Source: Vibrio agarilyticus | GTDB lineage: Bacteria; Pseudomonadota; Gammaproteobacteria; Enterobacterales; Vibrionaceae | Reading direction: 5' to 3' | Length of the DNA stretch: 64,000 nucleotides | Assembly (NCBI RefSeq): GCF_012641465.1 | Contig: NZ_JABAIK010000002.1 | Location: 186,001 to 250,000 of the forward strand | Part shown: positions 20,581-29,732 of the stretch, in pieces | Numbering within the stretch: position 1 is the first letter of the stretch | Layout: each line of letters begins with the position of its first letter | Translations under genes and position numbers: made by a program | The notes under the pieces: model-generated | What the model was told of the DNA's origin: nothing | The model's database searches: none | Seen by the model: the letters and a program-made list of their open reading frames with translations, nothing else

Positions 20581-22401
20581 CTAATTAGCAGCTCTTGTCA
20601 CTTCTGACAAAGCCAAACTCACATCAAATACACTTGCTGCAAAAGCTGGTGCGGGCACGAACAAGGTTGCTGCCTGCTTTGTAACACTTAGCCGAGCGCA
20701 GTTTGCTGAACTATTTTCGACCGCAAGCCTATCTCTCAACCAGTATTCTCCCGGTTGCAATTGCCACTTATCAACCCACATCTGATTGATATGCAGTGTC
20801 ACCATAGGTTTGTCTTTGTCACTGAAATGACTGAATATCAGCAAGTGTTGAGAATCGTCACTTCGAGCAAACGCAAACATGCGCTCATCGTAGTTCCCAC
20901 CTCGCTGGCGATTTTCAACGTGCAAATCGACATAGTCGCCGTCAAAGGCGGATTCCGTTAACGTCAAATTAAGCAATCGCTGATAAAAGGCGCGCAATTG
21001 GCGTTCATTGTCACTCGACTGTCCACCATCAAATTGTCCACCATTCATCCATCTTTGGTGCGCAGGAACACCGCAATAGTCATAGATCGAGGTTCGAGAT
21101 TGGCGGCCAAAACCCATATCCCCCTCGCCCGGCTCACCAACTTCTTGGCCAAAATAGACCAAGGCGGGGCCACGACCCAGTGCGGTACACAACAGCATGG
21201 CAGGCTTGCCAAAATTGGCATCCCCTGCAAATTGTGGACTGGCAAGACGCTGTTCATCATGGTTATCCAAAAATCGCAGCATAGAAGCGTCAATATCTGC
21301 CAATTGCGCTTGTACGTTCGCAATCGCATCACTGCTTTGCTTACCTTGAATCACCCCTTTCAGAGTGTCGTAAAGATCCACTTTGTCGTACAGACAATCC
21401 ATACCGCCAAGTTGGATATAATCCCGATACAGCGCAGGCTGATAAACCTCAGCCATCAAAAACGCTTCATTATCGAGATGTTTAATTGCTGTGTTTAAAT
21501 AACTCCAAAATTCAACTGGCACAAGCTCAGCCATATCGTAACGAAAACCATCGACGCCTAGCATCAACCAATATTCGGCAATATGGCGAAATTTACGCCA
21601 TGAATCGGGAACCGAGTTCTCTTGCCAAAATCGATAACGTGCCATTTGATCCCATTGCTCGAAATCATTTGGTAGTGAAGGAAAATCTTTTGTGCCATCA
21701 GGGCGCACGCCGTAATTAATCTTGACGGTTTCATACCAATCATCAAATTCCGGTTTTGCCTTGCGAGCACCGTTACCGCTCCAGCGCGCCGGTTTTTCAA
21801 CGTATGGCACATCACTCATACTTGATGGACGACCACCCAGTGGCAAACTGTGCTCTGGATATGTCGGCAGTTCAAAAGCCTGATCAACTAAGTAGTAAAA
21901 ATTATTATCTTTGTGATACGTCAGTGACGTATCGTCTGATGCACCAAAATCCTCAACACCCAACGGGTTCGTTAAGCCGTGATAGTTACGTGCAACATGA
22001 TTGGGCACGATATCAATCACAACTTTAAGCCCCGCTTTGTGGCTTCTATCAATCAGCGCTTTAAATTCTTCCAAACGCTCTGCAGGCGATTGGGCTAAAT
22101 CTGGATTGACGTTGTAGTAATCTTTCACCGCGTAGGGTGAGCCAGCGCGCCCTTTGACCACAGCAGGGTGATCGCAAGTAATGCCAACGTCTTGATAGTC
22201 GCCAACTAACGCATGATGTGGCACTCCGGTGTACCATATATGGGTGATACCCAGAGCTTTAATGGAGTTAAGGGCGGTATCGGTAAAATCGCTGAATTTC
22301 CCCACGCCATTCTCTTCAATGGTGCCCCAAGCAACATTGTGCGTGTTGGTATTGCCAAATAGGCGTGTAAATACCTGATAAACGATTTTCTTATTATTCA
22401 T
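20581..22401 (-). CDS. Cytoplasmic alpha-amylase family (GH13) enzyme
   Basis: 606 residues from the ATG at 22401. GH13 motifs are DIVPNHV (region I), DGFRYDMAE (Asp nucleophile), LMAEVYQP (acid/base Glu) and FLDNHDEQR (region IV). The start MNNKKIVYQVFTRLFGN has no signal peptide, so it probably acts on imported or stored glucans in the cytoplasm. The longer upstream frame is rejected because a GGGGGG-containing ribosome region precedes this ATG and the extra residues are unlike the family. Three GGGGCGTAG-like sequences upstream suggest MalT control. It is distinct from MalZ at 29858. Exact substrate (glycogen, maltodextrin or cyclodextrin) is not determined. Confidence 0.85.
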   Translation of the reverse strand: MNNKKIVYQVFTRLFGNTNTHNVAWGTIEENGVGKFSDFTDTALNSIKALGITHIWYTGVPHHALVGDYQDVGITCDHPAVVKGRAGSPYAVKDYYNVNPDLAQSPAERLEEFKALIDRSHKAGLKVVIDIVPNHVARNYHGLTNPLGVEDFGASDDTSLTYHKDNNFYYLVDQAFELPTYPEHSLPLGGRPSSMSDVPYVEKPARWSGNGARKAKPEFDDWYETVKINYGVRPDGTKDFPSLPNDFEQWDQMARYRFWQENSVPDSWRKFRHIAEYWLMLGVDGFRYDMAELVPVEFWSYLNTAIKHLDNEAFLMAEVYQPALYRDYIQLGGMDCLYDKVDLYDTLKGVIQGKQSSDAIANVQAQLADIDASMLRFLDNHDEQRLASPQFAGDANFGKPAMLLCTALGRGPALVYFGQEVGEPGEGDMGFGRQSRTSIYDYCGVPAHQRWMNGGQFDGGQSSDNERQLRAFYQRLLNLTLTESAFDGDYVDLHVENRQRGGNYDERMFAFARSDDSQHLLIFSHFSDKDKPMVTLHINQMWVDKWQLQPGEYWLRDRLAVENSSANCARLSVTKQAATLFVPAPAFAASVFDVSLALSEVTRAAN

Positions 22402-22521
22402 GGTCGGCCCCCCGATCTGAATTCGCCGTAAACGCTCGGTCATTACATTCTCGAGCGAGTCATTGTGGTTAATCTTGGAATAGAATGGGAAGCGGCACCT
22501 CATCCATTAACAATATCGCAC

Positions 22522-22544
22522 GAGGCGTAGGCAAGGGGCGTAGA
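22522..22544 (+). promoter_or_regulatory. Pair of variant MalT-box candidates
   Basis: GAGGCGTAGG at 22522-22531 and GGGGCGTAGA at 22535-22544, direct repeats 13 bp apart, 120-140 bp upstream of the amylase start. Confidence 0.4.
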
Positions 22545-22586
22545 TAGTCCTGCCACCCACTCCAACTGAATCAAGATCACAAAAAC

Positions 22587-22596
22587 GGGGCGTAGT
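22587..22596 (+). promoter_or_regulatory. Variant MalT-box candidate
   Basis: GGGGCGTAGT, third copy of the same core in this promoter. A TCAAGATCACA half site for CRP lies 10 bp to its left. Confidence 0.4.
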
Positions 22597-22803
22597 CAGC
22601 CCCAAAACGTGAACCAAATCACCAATAATGTACGTATCATTCCGCAGTAGAGACAAAACTTACGCAAAAATGATGAGGTACTATTGTGCCTGTTTGCAAT
22701 CGAGATCACGCCCTTGTGTCGTAAGCTGCCGTTGATACATCAGCAAAAATTGTTAAAACGTCTCACCTGTGGCGCGATTTCTTAGCTCGATATTGACTAT
22801 ACC

Positions 22804-22944
22804 TATACCCAGACAACTTGGAGTTTCAGGTAGGTGACAAACGAACAAAGCCTCTGAGCACTTCGTGAACATAGATAAACTATGTAGAGTCGGTCCCTTA
22901 ATTTTTTATAGAAAAGCCCTGCAGCTTCAAGTGAAAAGGGTTTA
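22804..22944 (+). repeat. ERIC-like repeat, long form with internal deletion
   Basis: TATACCCAGACAACTTGGAG at the left; CTTCGTGAAC and the AT-rich insert of the long form are present, but the GATGAGGTTTG part is shortened. The right end CAAGTGAAAAGGGTTTA is worn. Confidence 0.75.
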
Positions 22945-22999
22945 AGAAGGCTGTTGGCAGGATATCAGCCTTAAGTTGCACAAGATAACGAGGAATGTC

Positions 23000-23941
23000 A
23001 TGACACATTTAGCCGCTTTAGCTCAGCCTGGGGTTTTAAGTGACCCAAGTACTCACGCCGACTTTCTCACCTTTGTTTTGAGAGATCAGTGGTTCAACGT
23101 CGAAGAAATTGGCGATGCATTGGGCCAACTTGGCGGCATCGAAAAATCTTTGCGTCACAAAGATGATGATGCGCATTTAACTGTCACAATCGGCTTTTCC
23201 AAAAAAGCGTGGGAAATGGCATTTCCCGACACGCCTCTGCCACCAGAGCTGGCGGATTTTGTTGAAATGACGGATGGGGACCGCCACTTCCCCTCAACCG
23301 CTGGCGACATCTTCATTATGGTGAAATCGTCGCGCATGGATCTTAATTTTCAAGTGGCCAAATACTGTGCGACGGCGCTTTCCCCTATCGCCGAACTGAT
23401 TGAAGATACTCAGGGATATCGTTACCTCGATAACCGCGACATGATTGATTTTGTTGATGGCACAGAAAACCCTGAGTACGAACAGCGTGCCTCTTGGGTC
23501 TTAGTCGGTGATGGCGATGACGCGCACGTTGGTGGCAGCTATCTAACCGTACAGCGGTATATTGACCGCCAGGGTCTATGGGACGCGCAAAGCACCGAAT
23601 ATCAAGAGCAGGTGGTTGGCCGAACCAAACTCGATGACATTGAGTTGAGCGACGATGACAAACCCGCTTGGGCGCATAACGCTAAAAGTAAAGTGATTGT
23701 CGATGATGAAGAGATCAAAATGTTTCGCCAAAACCGGCCTTACGGCAACGCGATTGAACACGGCACCATGTTTGTTGGCTTCGTCGCCAGTGCCAGCACA
23801 CTCACGATTTCTCTCACTCAGATGATAACGGCAGATGAGGAAGGTCACTACGACCGGTTACTTGATTTCGTCGAAGCAAAGACAGGCAACAATTTTTTTG
23901 TTCCTCCACGCGCTTTTCTTGAGGCCCAATTTGACGATTAA
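23000..23941 (+). CDS. Dyp-type heme peroxidase, YfeX-like
   Basis: 313 residues from the ATG at 23000, which has a GAGGA site 6-7 bases upstream; a TTG start 8 codons earlier is less likely. DyP features are FVDGTENP (the GxxDG-type motif with its catalytic Asp), a proximal heme histidine in IEHGTMFVGF, and the C-terminal FFVPPRAFL. DyP peroxidases oxidise dyes, porphyrinogens and other donors with hydrogen peroxide. No Tat or Sec signal is present, so it should be cytoplasmic like E. coli YfeX. It stands alone between a repeat and a terminator hairpin. Confidence 0.9.
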   Translation: MTHLAALAQPGVLSDPSTHADFLTFVLRDQWFNVEEIGDALGQLGGIEKSLRHKDDDAHLTVTIGFSKKAWEMAFPDTPLPPELADFVEMTDGDRHFPSTAGDIFIMVKSSRMDLNFQVAKYCATALSPIAELIEDTQGYRYLDNRDMIDFVDGTENPEYEQRASWVLVGDGDDAHVGGSYLTVQRYIDRQGLWDAQSTEYQEQVVGRTKLDDIELSDDDKPAWAHNAKSKVIVDDEEIKMFRQNRPYGNAIEHGTMFVGFVASASTLTISLTQMITADEEGHYDRLLDFVEAKTGNNFFVPPRAFLEAQFDD

Positions 23942-24073
23942 CCAGATGCCGCAATGAGTATTCACAACGCTTTGGTAAAGCGACTGTCAATGCTGTGCCA
24001 GAGTTTGGCTAGAACCCGCACCTTTGCTAGTGGCCTTTACCAAGGCGATGTAGGATACGCCTCTCATTCAACT

Positions 24074-24105
24074 CAACCCACCAACATAGTGGGTTGATTA
24101 TTTTT
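24074..24105 (+). terminator. Terminator after the Dyp peroxidase gene
   Basis: CAACCCAC, a 7-base loop, GTGGGTTG, then ATTATTTTT. It ends about 15 bp before the next start codon, so it may also sit in the leader of that gene. Confidence 0.65.
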
Positions 24106-24120
24106 GAAAGCGATACCCTG

Positions 24121-24504
24121 ATGAAACCAATAGCCTTATTTTCCACCACAGTGCTTAGTCTGCTGCTAACCATCCCTTCTGCCAATGCTGACGAAAAATT
24201 CACGTTAGGCCGGACCATTTTACTCGAGCACAGTCGGAGTGCAGCCAAAATACCGCTTTTGGTTTGTCGTTATACCAACGCATTCCAAATCAAGGCCGAA
24301 AAAGATCTTAAGCTGCGCAAAGTGGTGGTCAAATTTCAAAATGGCGACGATAAAACGTATCAATTTTACAGCAAACTCAATGAAGATGAGCATAGTCGCT
24401 GGCGCTACTTTGGCCGCCAGCGCTGTGTAAAAAGCATTGATGTCTATGGTAATTCAGAAGGTTCAACGGCCGGTGTGAGGGTTTACGGTAAAGAGCGCGA
24501 TTAA
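24121..24504 (+). CDS. Small exported protein, DUF2541 (YaaI-like)
   Basis: 127 residues starting MKPIALFSTT with a clear Sec signal peptide ending SANADE (cleavage near residue 23). The mature part has two cysteines in LLVCRYTN and RQRCVKSIDVYG, at positions and in contexts resembling E. coli YaaI (DUF2541), so a disulfide is likely in the periplasm. The function of the family is unknown. The ribosome site is weak (GAAAG). It lies between the Dyp gene terminator and a DapA-like gene on the same strand. Confidence 0.6.
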   Translation: MKPIALFSTTVLSLLLTIPSANADEKFTLGRTILLEHSRSAAKIPLLVCRYTNAFQIKAEKDLKLRKVVVKFQNGDDKTYQFYSKLNEDEHSRWRYFGRQRCVKSIDVYGNSEGSTAGVRVYGKERD

Positions 24505-24678
24505 TCGCATGAGCACATTGAGCAAAATGTCTTCAATCTATCAGCTGTGAGACGGCTGAGCTATAGCACTCGCCTATACTCAAGGATATCACCGCGATGG
24601 CATATAGTGAGATGGGCAAGGTCTATACCCAAGCCACTCTAACGCGCTCACTCACTTTTCTTTGCTCAAGGAGGCATC

Positions 24679-25572
24679 ATGTTTTCCGGATTAAGTGCTT
24701 ACACTTTGACGCCCATGGACCACCAGCAGATCGACGAAATGCATTATCGGCAAGTATTACAACGCCTAGTTGGTGCACAGGTTGACTCAATCAGCGTGCT
24801 CGGATTCACCGGGAGCTACGCGTATCTTAGTGAAAATGAACGTCGTAGAGTCACCGACATTGCCGTAGAAGAAGCCCAAAGCCTGCCCGTTATCGTGGGC
24901 ATCAGTGCACAAGAGACTCAAACTACCCTCAATCTAGCGGCACACGCCAAACACGTTGGCGCTGCGGGGCTTATGCTCACGCCAATGTCATACCAGCATC
25001 TTAACGATGAAGAAGTGTTTGGCTTGTATCAAGCGATTGCAAACGCCGTTGAGCTGCCTTTGATTGTCTACGGTAATCCAGCGGCGACGCAATATGAATT
25101 TAGTGACAATCTTTATGCGAAGATTGCCTCACTGCCTCATGTGTGTTGTATCAAAATTCCTGGTATGCCACTTAGCGATGAAGAAAACCACGCTCGTATC
25201 ACCCAACTCAAAGCGCTGTTGCCAAGTCACGTCACATTAGGGATCAGTGGCGATCCGTACGGCGCAGCGGGGTTAAATGCCGGGTGTTCCACGTGGTTTT
25301 CACAATTTGGTGGCGTCTTTCCCGCTCAAGCACTGGCAATAACCCGAGCTGCGCAACAAGGATATGCGGTGGAAGCGGTCCAACATTCGCAAACACTTGA
25401 ACCGATTTGGAGCTTGTATAAACAATTTGGCAGCGGCCTTCGTGTTATGGCAACCGCCGCTGAAATATTGGAATTGGTCAAAGCCCCTTCTCTGCCGGAG
25501 CCGCTACAAGCCCTTTCAGGTAGAGACAAACAAGCTTTGGCGCAACTCTTAAGCGAGCTCAAACTGCGCTAG
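24679..25572 (+). CDS. DapA/NanA superfamily aldolase-like protein
   Basis: 297 residues with the class I aldolase barrel of the dihydrodipicolinate synthase / N-acetylneuraminate lyase family. The Schiff-base lysine is in CCIKIPG near 161 and the conserved tyrosine in IVYGNPAAT. The substrate-binding GTTGE motif is replaced by GFTGSYAYLS, so it is unlikely to be the housekeeping DapA. It could act on another 2-oxo acid. The ribosome site is strong (AAGGAGG). It is convergent with the helicase gene and not in an obvious operon. Confidence 0.8.
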   Translation: MFSGLSAYTLTPMDHQQIDEMHYRQVLQRLVGAQVDSISVLGFTGSYAYLSENERRRVTDIAVEEAQSLPVIVGISAQETQTTLNLAAHAKHVGAAGLMLTPMSYQHLNDEEVFGLYQAIANAVELPLIVYGNPAATQYEFSDNLYAKIASLPHVCCIKIPGMPLSDEENHARITQLKALLPSHVTLGISGDPYGAAGLNAGCSTWFSQFGGVFPAQALAITRAAQQGYAVEAVQHSQTLEPIWSLYKQFGSGLRVMATAAEILELVKAPSLPEPLQALSGRDKQALAQLLSELKLR

Positions 25573-25610
25573 CTGATATTTTTACCACTTGACGTTGCAG
25601 GGCTTTATAC

Positions 25611-25636
25611 CCTTCGCAGTCAAACAACTGCGAAGG
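25611..25636. terminator. Hairpin between convergent genes
   Basis: CCTTCGCAGT, six bases, ACTGCGAAGG: a perfect 10-bp stem between the DapA-like gene and the helicase gene. No T-run on either side, so its strength as a terminator is uncertain. Confidence 0.5.
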
Positions 25637-25650
25637 AATCTAGGCTCTAA

Positions 25651-27258
25651 TTATGCTTCAGAACGTCGTGACGGTTTACGTCCCGAACGATTGGAAGGTG
25701 CGCGCTGGGTCTGTGATTGATCTGACTTACGGCCCGACGATTGACGCTGGTTTGGCTGCGGCGAAGAGTTAGAAGGCTTTCGGCTCGGGTTTTTGGCCTT
25801 GTTCGAGTGGCTTTGGGGCTTTTTGCTATTGCCCTGAACCGCCTCATCACCAGAGCGATTACCTGAATTTGGCTTACCTTCCTGTGCCTTGCCTCTCTGT
25901 GCCTTGCCTCTCTGTGCCTTGCCACCCTTTGCGTTGCCACGATGGCGCTTTCCAGCGTGTGAGTGACCACTGCGTTTCGCAGCCCCCGCGTTGCCTTGCT
26001 TTACCGATGACTCGCCGCGCTCGTTTGCCGTCTCGTTTTGCGCATTACCTTCGCGCGGTTTTTTGGGCTTTTTCGGTTTTTTAGGCTTAATTGGGCGTGT
26101 ATCCAGTTTCGATTCAGGCACGCTATTACTCACTACAAAACCATCAAGAGACAAACGCGGCAATACTTGCTGCGTTAAACGTTCAATCGCAAACAGTTCC
26201 GGCGCTTCTAGCGCGCAAACCAATGAAATCGCATGGCCCGTTTCGCCAGCGCGTCCGGTACGGCCAATTCGGTGAACATAGTCTTCTGCCACTTTAGGCA
26301 ATTCAAAATTCACCACCTGTGGTAATTGTGGAATATCAATACCACGCGCGGCAATGTCGGTTGCCACCAACACACGAATCTCATTCGATTTAAAATCCGC
26401 GAGCGCTTTGGTACGAGCGCCTTGGCTTTTATTGCCATGAATGGCTGCGGAGCTAATGCCTTGCTCGTTTAGAAACGCCGCCAGTTTATTTGCGCCATGC
26501 TTGGTGCGGGTAAACACTAAGGTTTGCTGCCAATTACCCTGTTCAATCATTTTCGCCAACATCATTGGCTTTTTCTTCACATCCGCAGGATACACCGCCT
26601 GCTCGACCGTGCGCGCGGTTGAGTTCGGTGCACTGACCGAAATCTCCACTGGCTGGTTGAGTAACCCCGTGGCTAACGTGCGGATCTCATCTGAAAAAGT
26701 GGCTGAAAACAGCAAAGTTTGACGGCGCTTTGGTAACAGCGCGAGGATTTTTTCGATATCGCGAATAAATCCCATATCCAGCATGCGGTCCGCCTCATCT
26801 AGCACCAAAACCTCAAGCTGAGAAAATTTCAGCGCATTTTGCTGATACAAATCTAACAAGCGGCCCGGTGTCGCGACAAGAACGTCTGCACCTTTACGCA
26901 ATCGCATCATTTGTGGATTGATTTTGACGCCGCCAAACACAACCGCGCTGGTGAGTGGTAAGTTGATGCTGTAGGTAAACACATTTTCTTGGACTTGCGC
27001 GGCCAACTCACGAGTCGGCGTCAAAACCAACGCGCGAATATGATTGGACTTAACTTTAGGCCCATTGGTCAGGCGCTCTAAAATCGGTAAAGTGAACCCT
27101 GCGGTTTTACCGGTTCCCGTCTGCGCCGCCGCCATCAAATCGTGCCCCGCTAAAACTGCAGGAATCGCTTGTTCCTGAATCGGTGATGGCGTGAGATACC
27201 CTTTGCTTTCAACAGCTTTAACAATGGGTAAAGAAAGACCTAACGACGCAAAACTCAT
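25651..27258 (-). CDS. rhlE: DEAD-box RNA helicase, RhlE type
   Basis: 535 residues. Motifs in order: the Q motif ([10 protein letters not shown]), [47 protein letters not shown] and [10 protein letters not shown]. The helicase core ends near 370 and a long basic tail rich in Lys, Arg, Asn, Ser and Gly follows. The tail includes KAQRG repeats from a tandem 15-bp DNA repeat, and probably binds RNA without sequence preference. RhlE-type helicases remodel RNA in ribosome assembly and cold growth, in the cytoplasm. No strong ribosome site precedes the ATG. Confidence 0.92.
   Translation of the reverse strand: MSFASLGLSLPIVKAVESKGYLTPSPIQEQAIPAVLAGHDLMAAAQTGTGKTAGFTLPILERLTNGPKVKSNHIRALVLTPTRELAAQVQENVFTYSINLPLTSAVVFGGVKINPQMMRLRKGADVLVATPGRLLDLYQQNALKFSQLEVLVLDEADRMLDMGFIRDIEKILALLPKRRQTLLFSATFSDEIRTLATGLLNQPVEISVSAPNSTARTVEQAVYPADVKKKPMMLAKMIEQGNWQQTLVFTRTKHGANKLAAFLNEQGISSAAIHGNKSQGARTKALADFKSNEIRVLVATDIAARGIDIPQLPQVVNFELPKVAEDYVHRIGRTGRAGETGHAISLVCALEAPELFAIERLTQQVLPRLSLDGFVVSNSVPESKLDTRPIKPKKPKKPKKPREGNAQNETANERGESSVKQGNAGAAKRSGHSHAGKRHRGNAKGGKAQRGKAQRGKAQEGKPNSGNRSGDEAVQGNSKKPQSHSNKAKNPSRKPSNSSPQPNQRQSSGRKSDQSQTQRAPSNRSGRKPSRRSEA
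25883..25927. repeat. Tandem 15-bp repeat in the rhlE tail
   Basis: TGTGCCTTGCCTCTC repeats about 2.6 times and encodes repeated KAQRG on the minus strand. Copy number changes would keep the frame. Confidence 0.75.
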
Positions 27259-27449
27259 AGTGATATCTCAGTAATCAATAAGTAGTTCGGTCAATAATAC
27301 GATTGACCGAACAAAAGTCCGGCATTCTCGAGCTTTTGTGGCAACTAAGCAACCGCTATTTTACTTGTGTCTCTTGTTAAGTCGATTTTGTTCTCACAAC
27401 CCGTTATTTCATCCTCAATCTCAGTCACAATAATATCGAAAACTACTTT

Positions 27450-27576
27450 TATACCGAAACAACTTGAAGATGCAGGCAGGCGACTAGCGAACAAAGCCTC
27501 TGAGCATAGATGAGCTATGTGATGAGGTTTGTGAGTGTCAGTCAACACCGCTGCAACTTCAAGTGGGACGGGTATA
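27450..27576 (+). repeat. ERIC-like repeat, short form
   Basis: TATACCGAAACAACTTGAAG to CTTCAAGTGGGACGGGTATA, with CATAGATGAGCTATG as the central palindrome. 127 bp, one changed base in the left TATACCC. Confidence 0.9.
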
Positions 27577-27584
27577 CCGCCAAA

Positions 27585-27944
27585 TCAGTCGGCTAATACC
27601 AACTCCACCGGCCCATGATCATCATAATGGTCGCCATGAGGGTGGTGAAGGCGCCCATCAACAATATAGTCAATATGATCGCCATGTTTGATCGCTTCGT
27701 GACCACAGCCCGGGCCATGAATATGCTCGTCGGCTTTACCAACAGGCGAGCATTGCTCCGGATTTTTTGCATCGATAGCGATAACATGTTCATCGCAATG
27801 ATCACCATGCGGATGGTGTAATACACCATCAACCAGATAATCGACGTGATCGCCGTGTTGAATTGCAGTGTGGCCACAATTTGGCCCATGAACATGAGAT
27901 TGGTGGGAAAACGTCTTGTCGCCGTGTGAATGAGAGCAGGACAT
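27585..27944 (-). CDS. Histidine-rich duplicated metal-binding protein
   Basis: 119 residues from the ATG at 27944 (AAGGAG site 8 bases before). It has 23 histidines and 5 cysteines. Residues 17-54 and 74-111 are two copies of one module: H-HGP-CGH-AI-HGDH-DY-VDG-LHHPHGDH-D-H. Each copy carries one Cys in a GPxCGH motif; extra cysteines are at 3, 50 and 65. Such density strongly suggests binding of zinc, nickel or copper, as a buffer or chaperone in the cytoplasm; there is no signal peptide. The gene stands alone between two ERIC-like repeats. A short palindrome just upstream may be a metal-regulator operator. Confidence 0.75.
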   Translation of the reverse strand: MSCSHSHGDKTFSHQSHVHGPNCGHTAIQHGDHVDYLVDGVLHHPHGDHCDEHVIAIDAKNPEQCSPVGKADEHIHGPGCGHEAIKHGDHIDYIVDGRLHHPHGDHYDDHGPVELVLAD

Positions 27945-27967
27945 GATGACACTCCTTGAAATCAAAT

Positions 27968-27983
27968 AACCTTCTAAAAGGTT
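27968..27983. promoter_or_regulatory. Palindrome upstream of the histidine-rich gene
   Basis: AACCTTctaaAAGGTT, a perfect 6-bp inverted repeat 24 bp before the start codon. It is a candidate operator or leader hairpin; the regulator is unknown. Confidence 0.4.
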
Positions 27984-28102
27984 AGTCGTCTAAAGCTTGC
28001 CATTTTACTCCAATCGTAAAATTGTGAAGTTCAACAAAAAGAAAGCGCCAAATAGTAATAGATGACACAGTAAACCACCCAACTCATCCCAAGTTACTTA
28101 GC

Positions 28103-28229
28103 TATACCCAAACAACTTGAAGATGCAGCTAGGCGACAAGCGAACAAAGCCTCTGAGCATAGATAAGCTATGTGATGAGGTTTGTGAGTGCCAGTCAACA
28201 CCGCTGCCACTTCAAGTGGGACGGGTATA
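28103..28229 (+). repeat. ERIC-like repeat, short form
   Basis: TATACCCAAACAACTTGAAG to CTTCAAGTGGGACGGGTATA; nearly identical to the copy at 27450-27576. Ends 14 bp before the LysR stop codon. Confidence 0.92.
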
Positions 28230-28243
28230 AACTTTGGAAACCG

Positions 28244-29140
28244 TCAGGACAGTAGCTCTTTTAATTCCGTCGTCAACCAGCGCATTGCAGGGCCATGATT
28301 TGCCCCTTTTTGCGTGATCAGATCAACGGGCAAGTTCCACGTTTTGTGATCAAAAGAGACGTCAATTGCCTGTAATCGTCTTTGCGTAAGGGCGTCTGTT
28401 GTGAGCGTCACAGGTAAATAAGCCCAACCGAGTTTTTTTTCAACTAACGTCAACATGGACTCAAAATTATTACACCACCATGTGCGTGATGACAGCGAAG
28501 TGAAATGCGCAAGTTCCTCACCGTACCCACCATAGTTGCCATACTCACCTCGCAATACCATCTGTCTATAGGGCAACAGATCGCTGTCACTGATTTGTGT
28601 CATCGACGCAAGGGGATAGTCAGGATGACACACGGCGTGAAAATCAAGGCTGCCAATGTAGCAAAGAGCCACATCACGACAAAAACTGAGATCAGCAAAC
28701 ATCACTCCAAGATCGAGCCGATGTGCAATCAGCTGTTTCACTATATCGGTACTCGCCAGAGTTAAAAGCTCAATTTGTGTGTGTGGAAACTCATGGGCAA
28801 AGCGAGCCAAAACGTCATAAAACCGTGGCACCTGAATCGCTTTATCCACGGCAATGCGTATTAACGCTTCTTCTTTAGCGTGGATCGCTGCGGCGGTTTT
28901 TTCCAGCTCGGTTGTTTGTTGCAAAATCGCCTTTGCACACTGGTAAATGCGTTCGCCGTCTCTGGTGAGAGTCGGTTTGCGAGTGCTGCGATCAAACAGC
29001 GTCATCGCCAGATCCGCTTCCAAATGCGCAATACCTTGACTAATCGCCGATTGAACTTTGCCCAATCGACGCGCACAAGCAGAAAACGATCCTAATTCCG
29101 CCGCCAAAACCAGCATTTGTAATTGGTCCAAATTACACAT
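28244..29140 (-). CDS. LysR family regulator, divergent from a PACE pump
   Basis: 298 residues from MCNLDQLQML. An N-terminal winged helix-turn-helix (LGSFSACARRLGKVQSAISQ) is followed by a LysR effector-binding domain. A longer frame begins at 29233 but overlaps the divergent gene and does not fit the family N-terminus. The divergent arrangement with a PACE efflux gene, 82 bp apart, matches the AceR-AceI pair of Acinetobacter, where the LysR protein activates the pump when its polyamine or biocide ligand is present. That parallel is inference from context. The ribosome site is weak. Confidence 0.88.
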   Translation of the reverse strand: MCNLDQLQMLVLAAELGSFSACARRLGKVQSAISQGIAHLEADLAMTLFDRSTRKPTLTRDGERIYQCAKAILQQTTELEKTAAAIHAKEEALIRIAVDKAIQVPRFYDVLARFAHEFPHTQIELLTLASTDIVKQLIAHRLDLGVMFADLSFCRDVALCYIGSLDFHAVCHPDYPLASMTQISDSDLLPYRQMVLRGEYGNYGGYGEELAHFTSLSSRTWWCNNFESMLTLVEKKLGWAYLPVTLTTDALTQRRLQAIDVSFDHKTWNLPVDLITQKGANHGPAMRWLTTELKELLS

Positions 29141-29222
29141 ATCAGATTTTCTAATAGTAACTAACTTTTGAGCATCATAATAACTGATAGAATTTCTCAT
29201 AAGCAAATTAAGGAGCGCAGAA

Positions 29223-29636
29223 ATGACTCGCAAAGAACGTATTTTTCACATGGTGCTATTTGAAGTGATTGCACTGGCCATTTTGACCATCGCAGCGATG
29301 ATTATCACAGGTAAAGACCCTCTCTCTATGAGCGGTCTCGCGATCACCTTGTCACTGATTGCTATGGTTTGGAACTATGCGTACAACCTATTATTTGATC
29401 GCTGGCATCCTGGTGATCGGCTTAAACGAACCAAACGCATCCGCTTGCTCCACGGCATTGGATTTGAATTGGGCATGATCGCGTTATCTTTTCCGGTGAT
29501 CATGTGGATGACTGGTTTTGGCTTTTTCCATGTGCTGATAATGGATATGGGGTTTGTCGCGTTCTTCTTTACCTACGCGATCATTTATAACTGGGTCTAC
29601 GACATCGTGCGTCAGCGATTTGTACCATCAAAATGA
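29223..29636 (+). CDS. PACE family multidrug/polyamine efflux transporter
   Basis: 137 residues with four membrane spans made of two tandem bacterial transmembrane pair domains. The first half carries RIFHMVLFE with Glu14 in the first span, equivalent to the essential Glu15 of AceI. Each half ends with a WNYxYN-like motif (VWNYAYNLLFDRWHPG and IIYNWVYD). PACE proteins export chlorhexidine, acriflavine and short-chain diamines with proton exchange across the inner membrane. AAGGAG precedes the ATG. The divergent LysR gene is the probable activator. Confidence 0.9.
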   Translation: MTRKERIFHMVLFEVIALAILTIAAMIITGKDPLSMSGLAITLSLIAMVWNYAYNLLFDRWHPGDRLKRTKRIRLLHGIGFELGMIALSFPVIMWMTGFGFFHVLIMDMGFVAFFFTYAIIYNWVYDIVRQRFVPSK

Positions 29637-29732
29637 TTTAACAAACACACACCGTATCGAGAACGTGCGTAAACAACGAAAATGAGGCATTTCGTGCGGC
29701 TCAAAGAGGCCGCACGCTGATTTAGAAGGCTC

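Noticed and set aside
27345-27548. Frame running through the repeat at 27450-27576
   Set aside because: Most of its codons are the repeat itself; similar frames occur in other copies, so it is not a gene.
27593-27952. Frames overlapping the histidine-rich gene on both strands
   Set aside because: They are shadows caused by the repetitive, GAT/CAT-rich coding sequence; the histidine-rich frame has the ribosome site and internal duplication.
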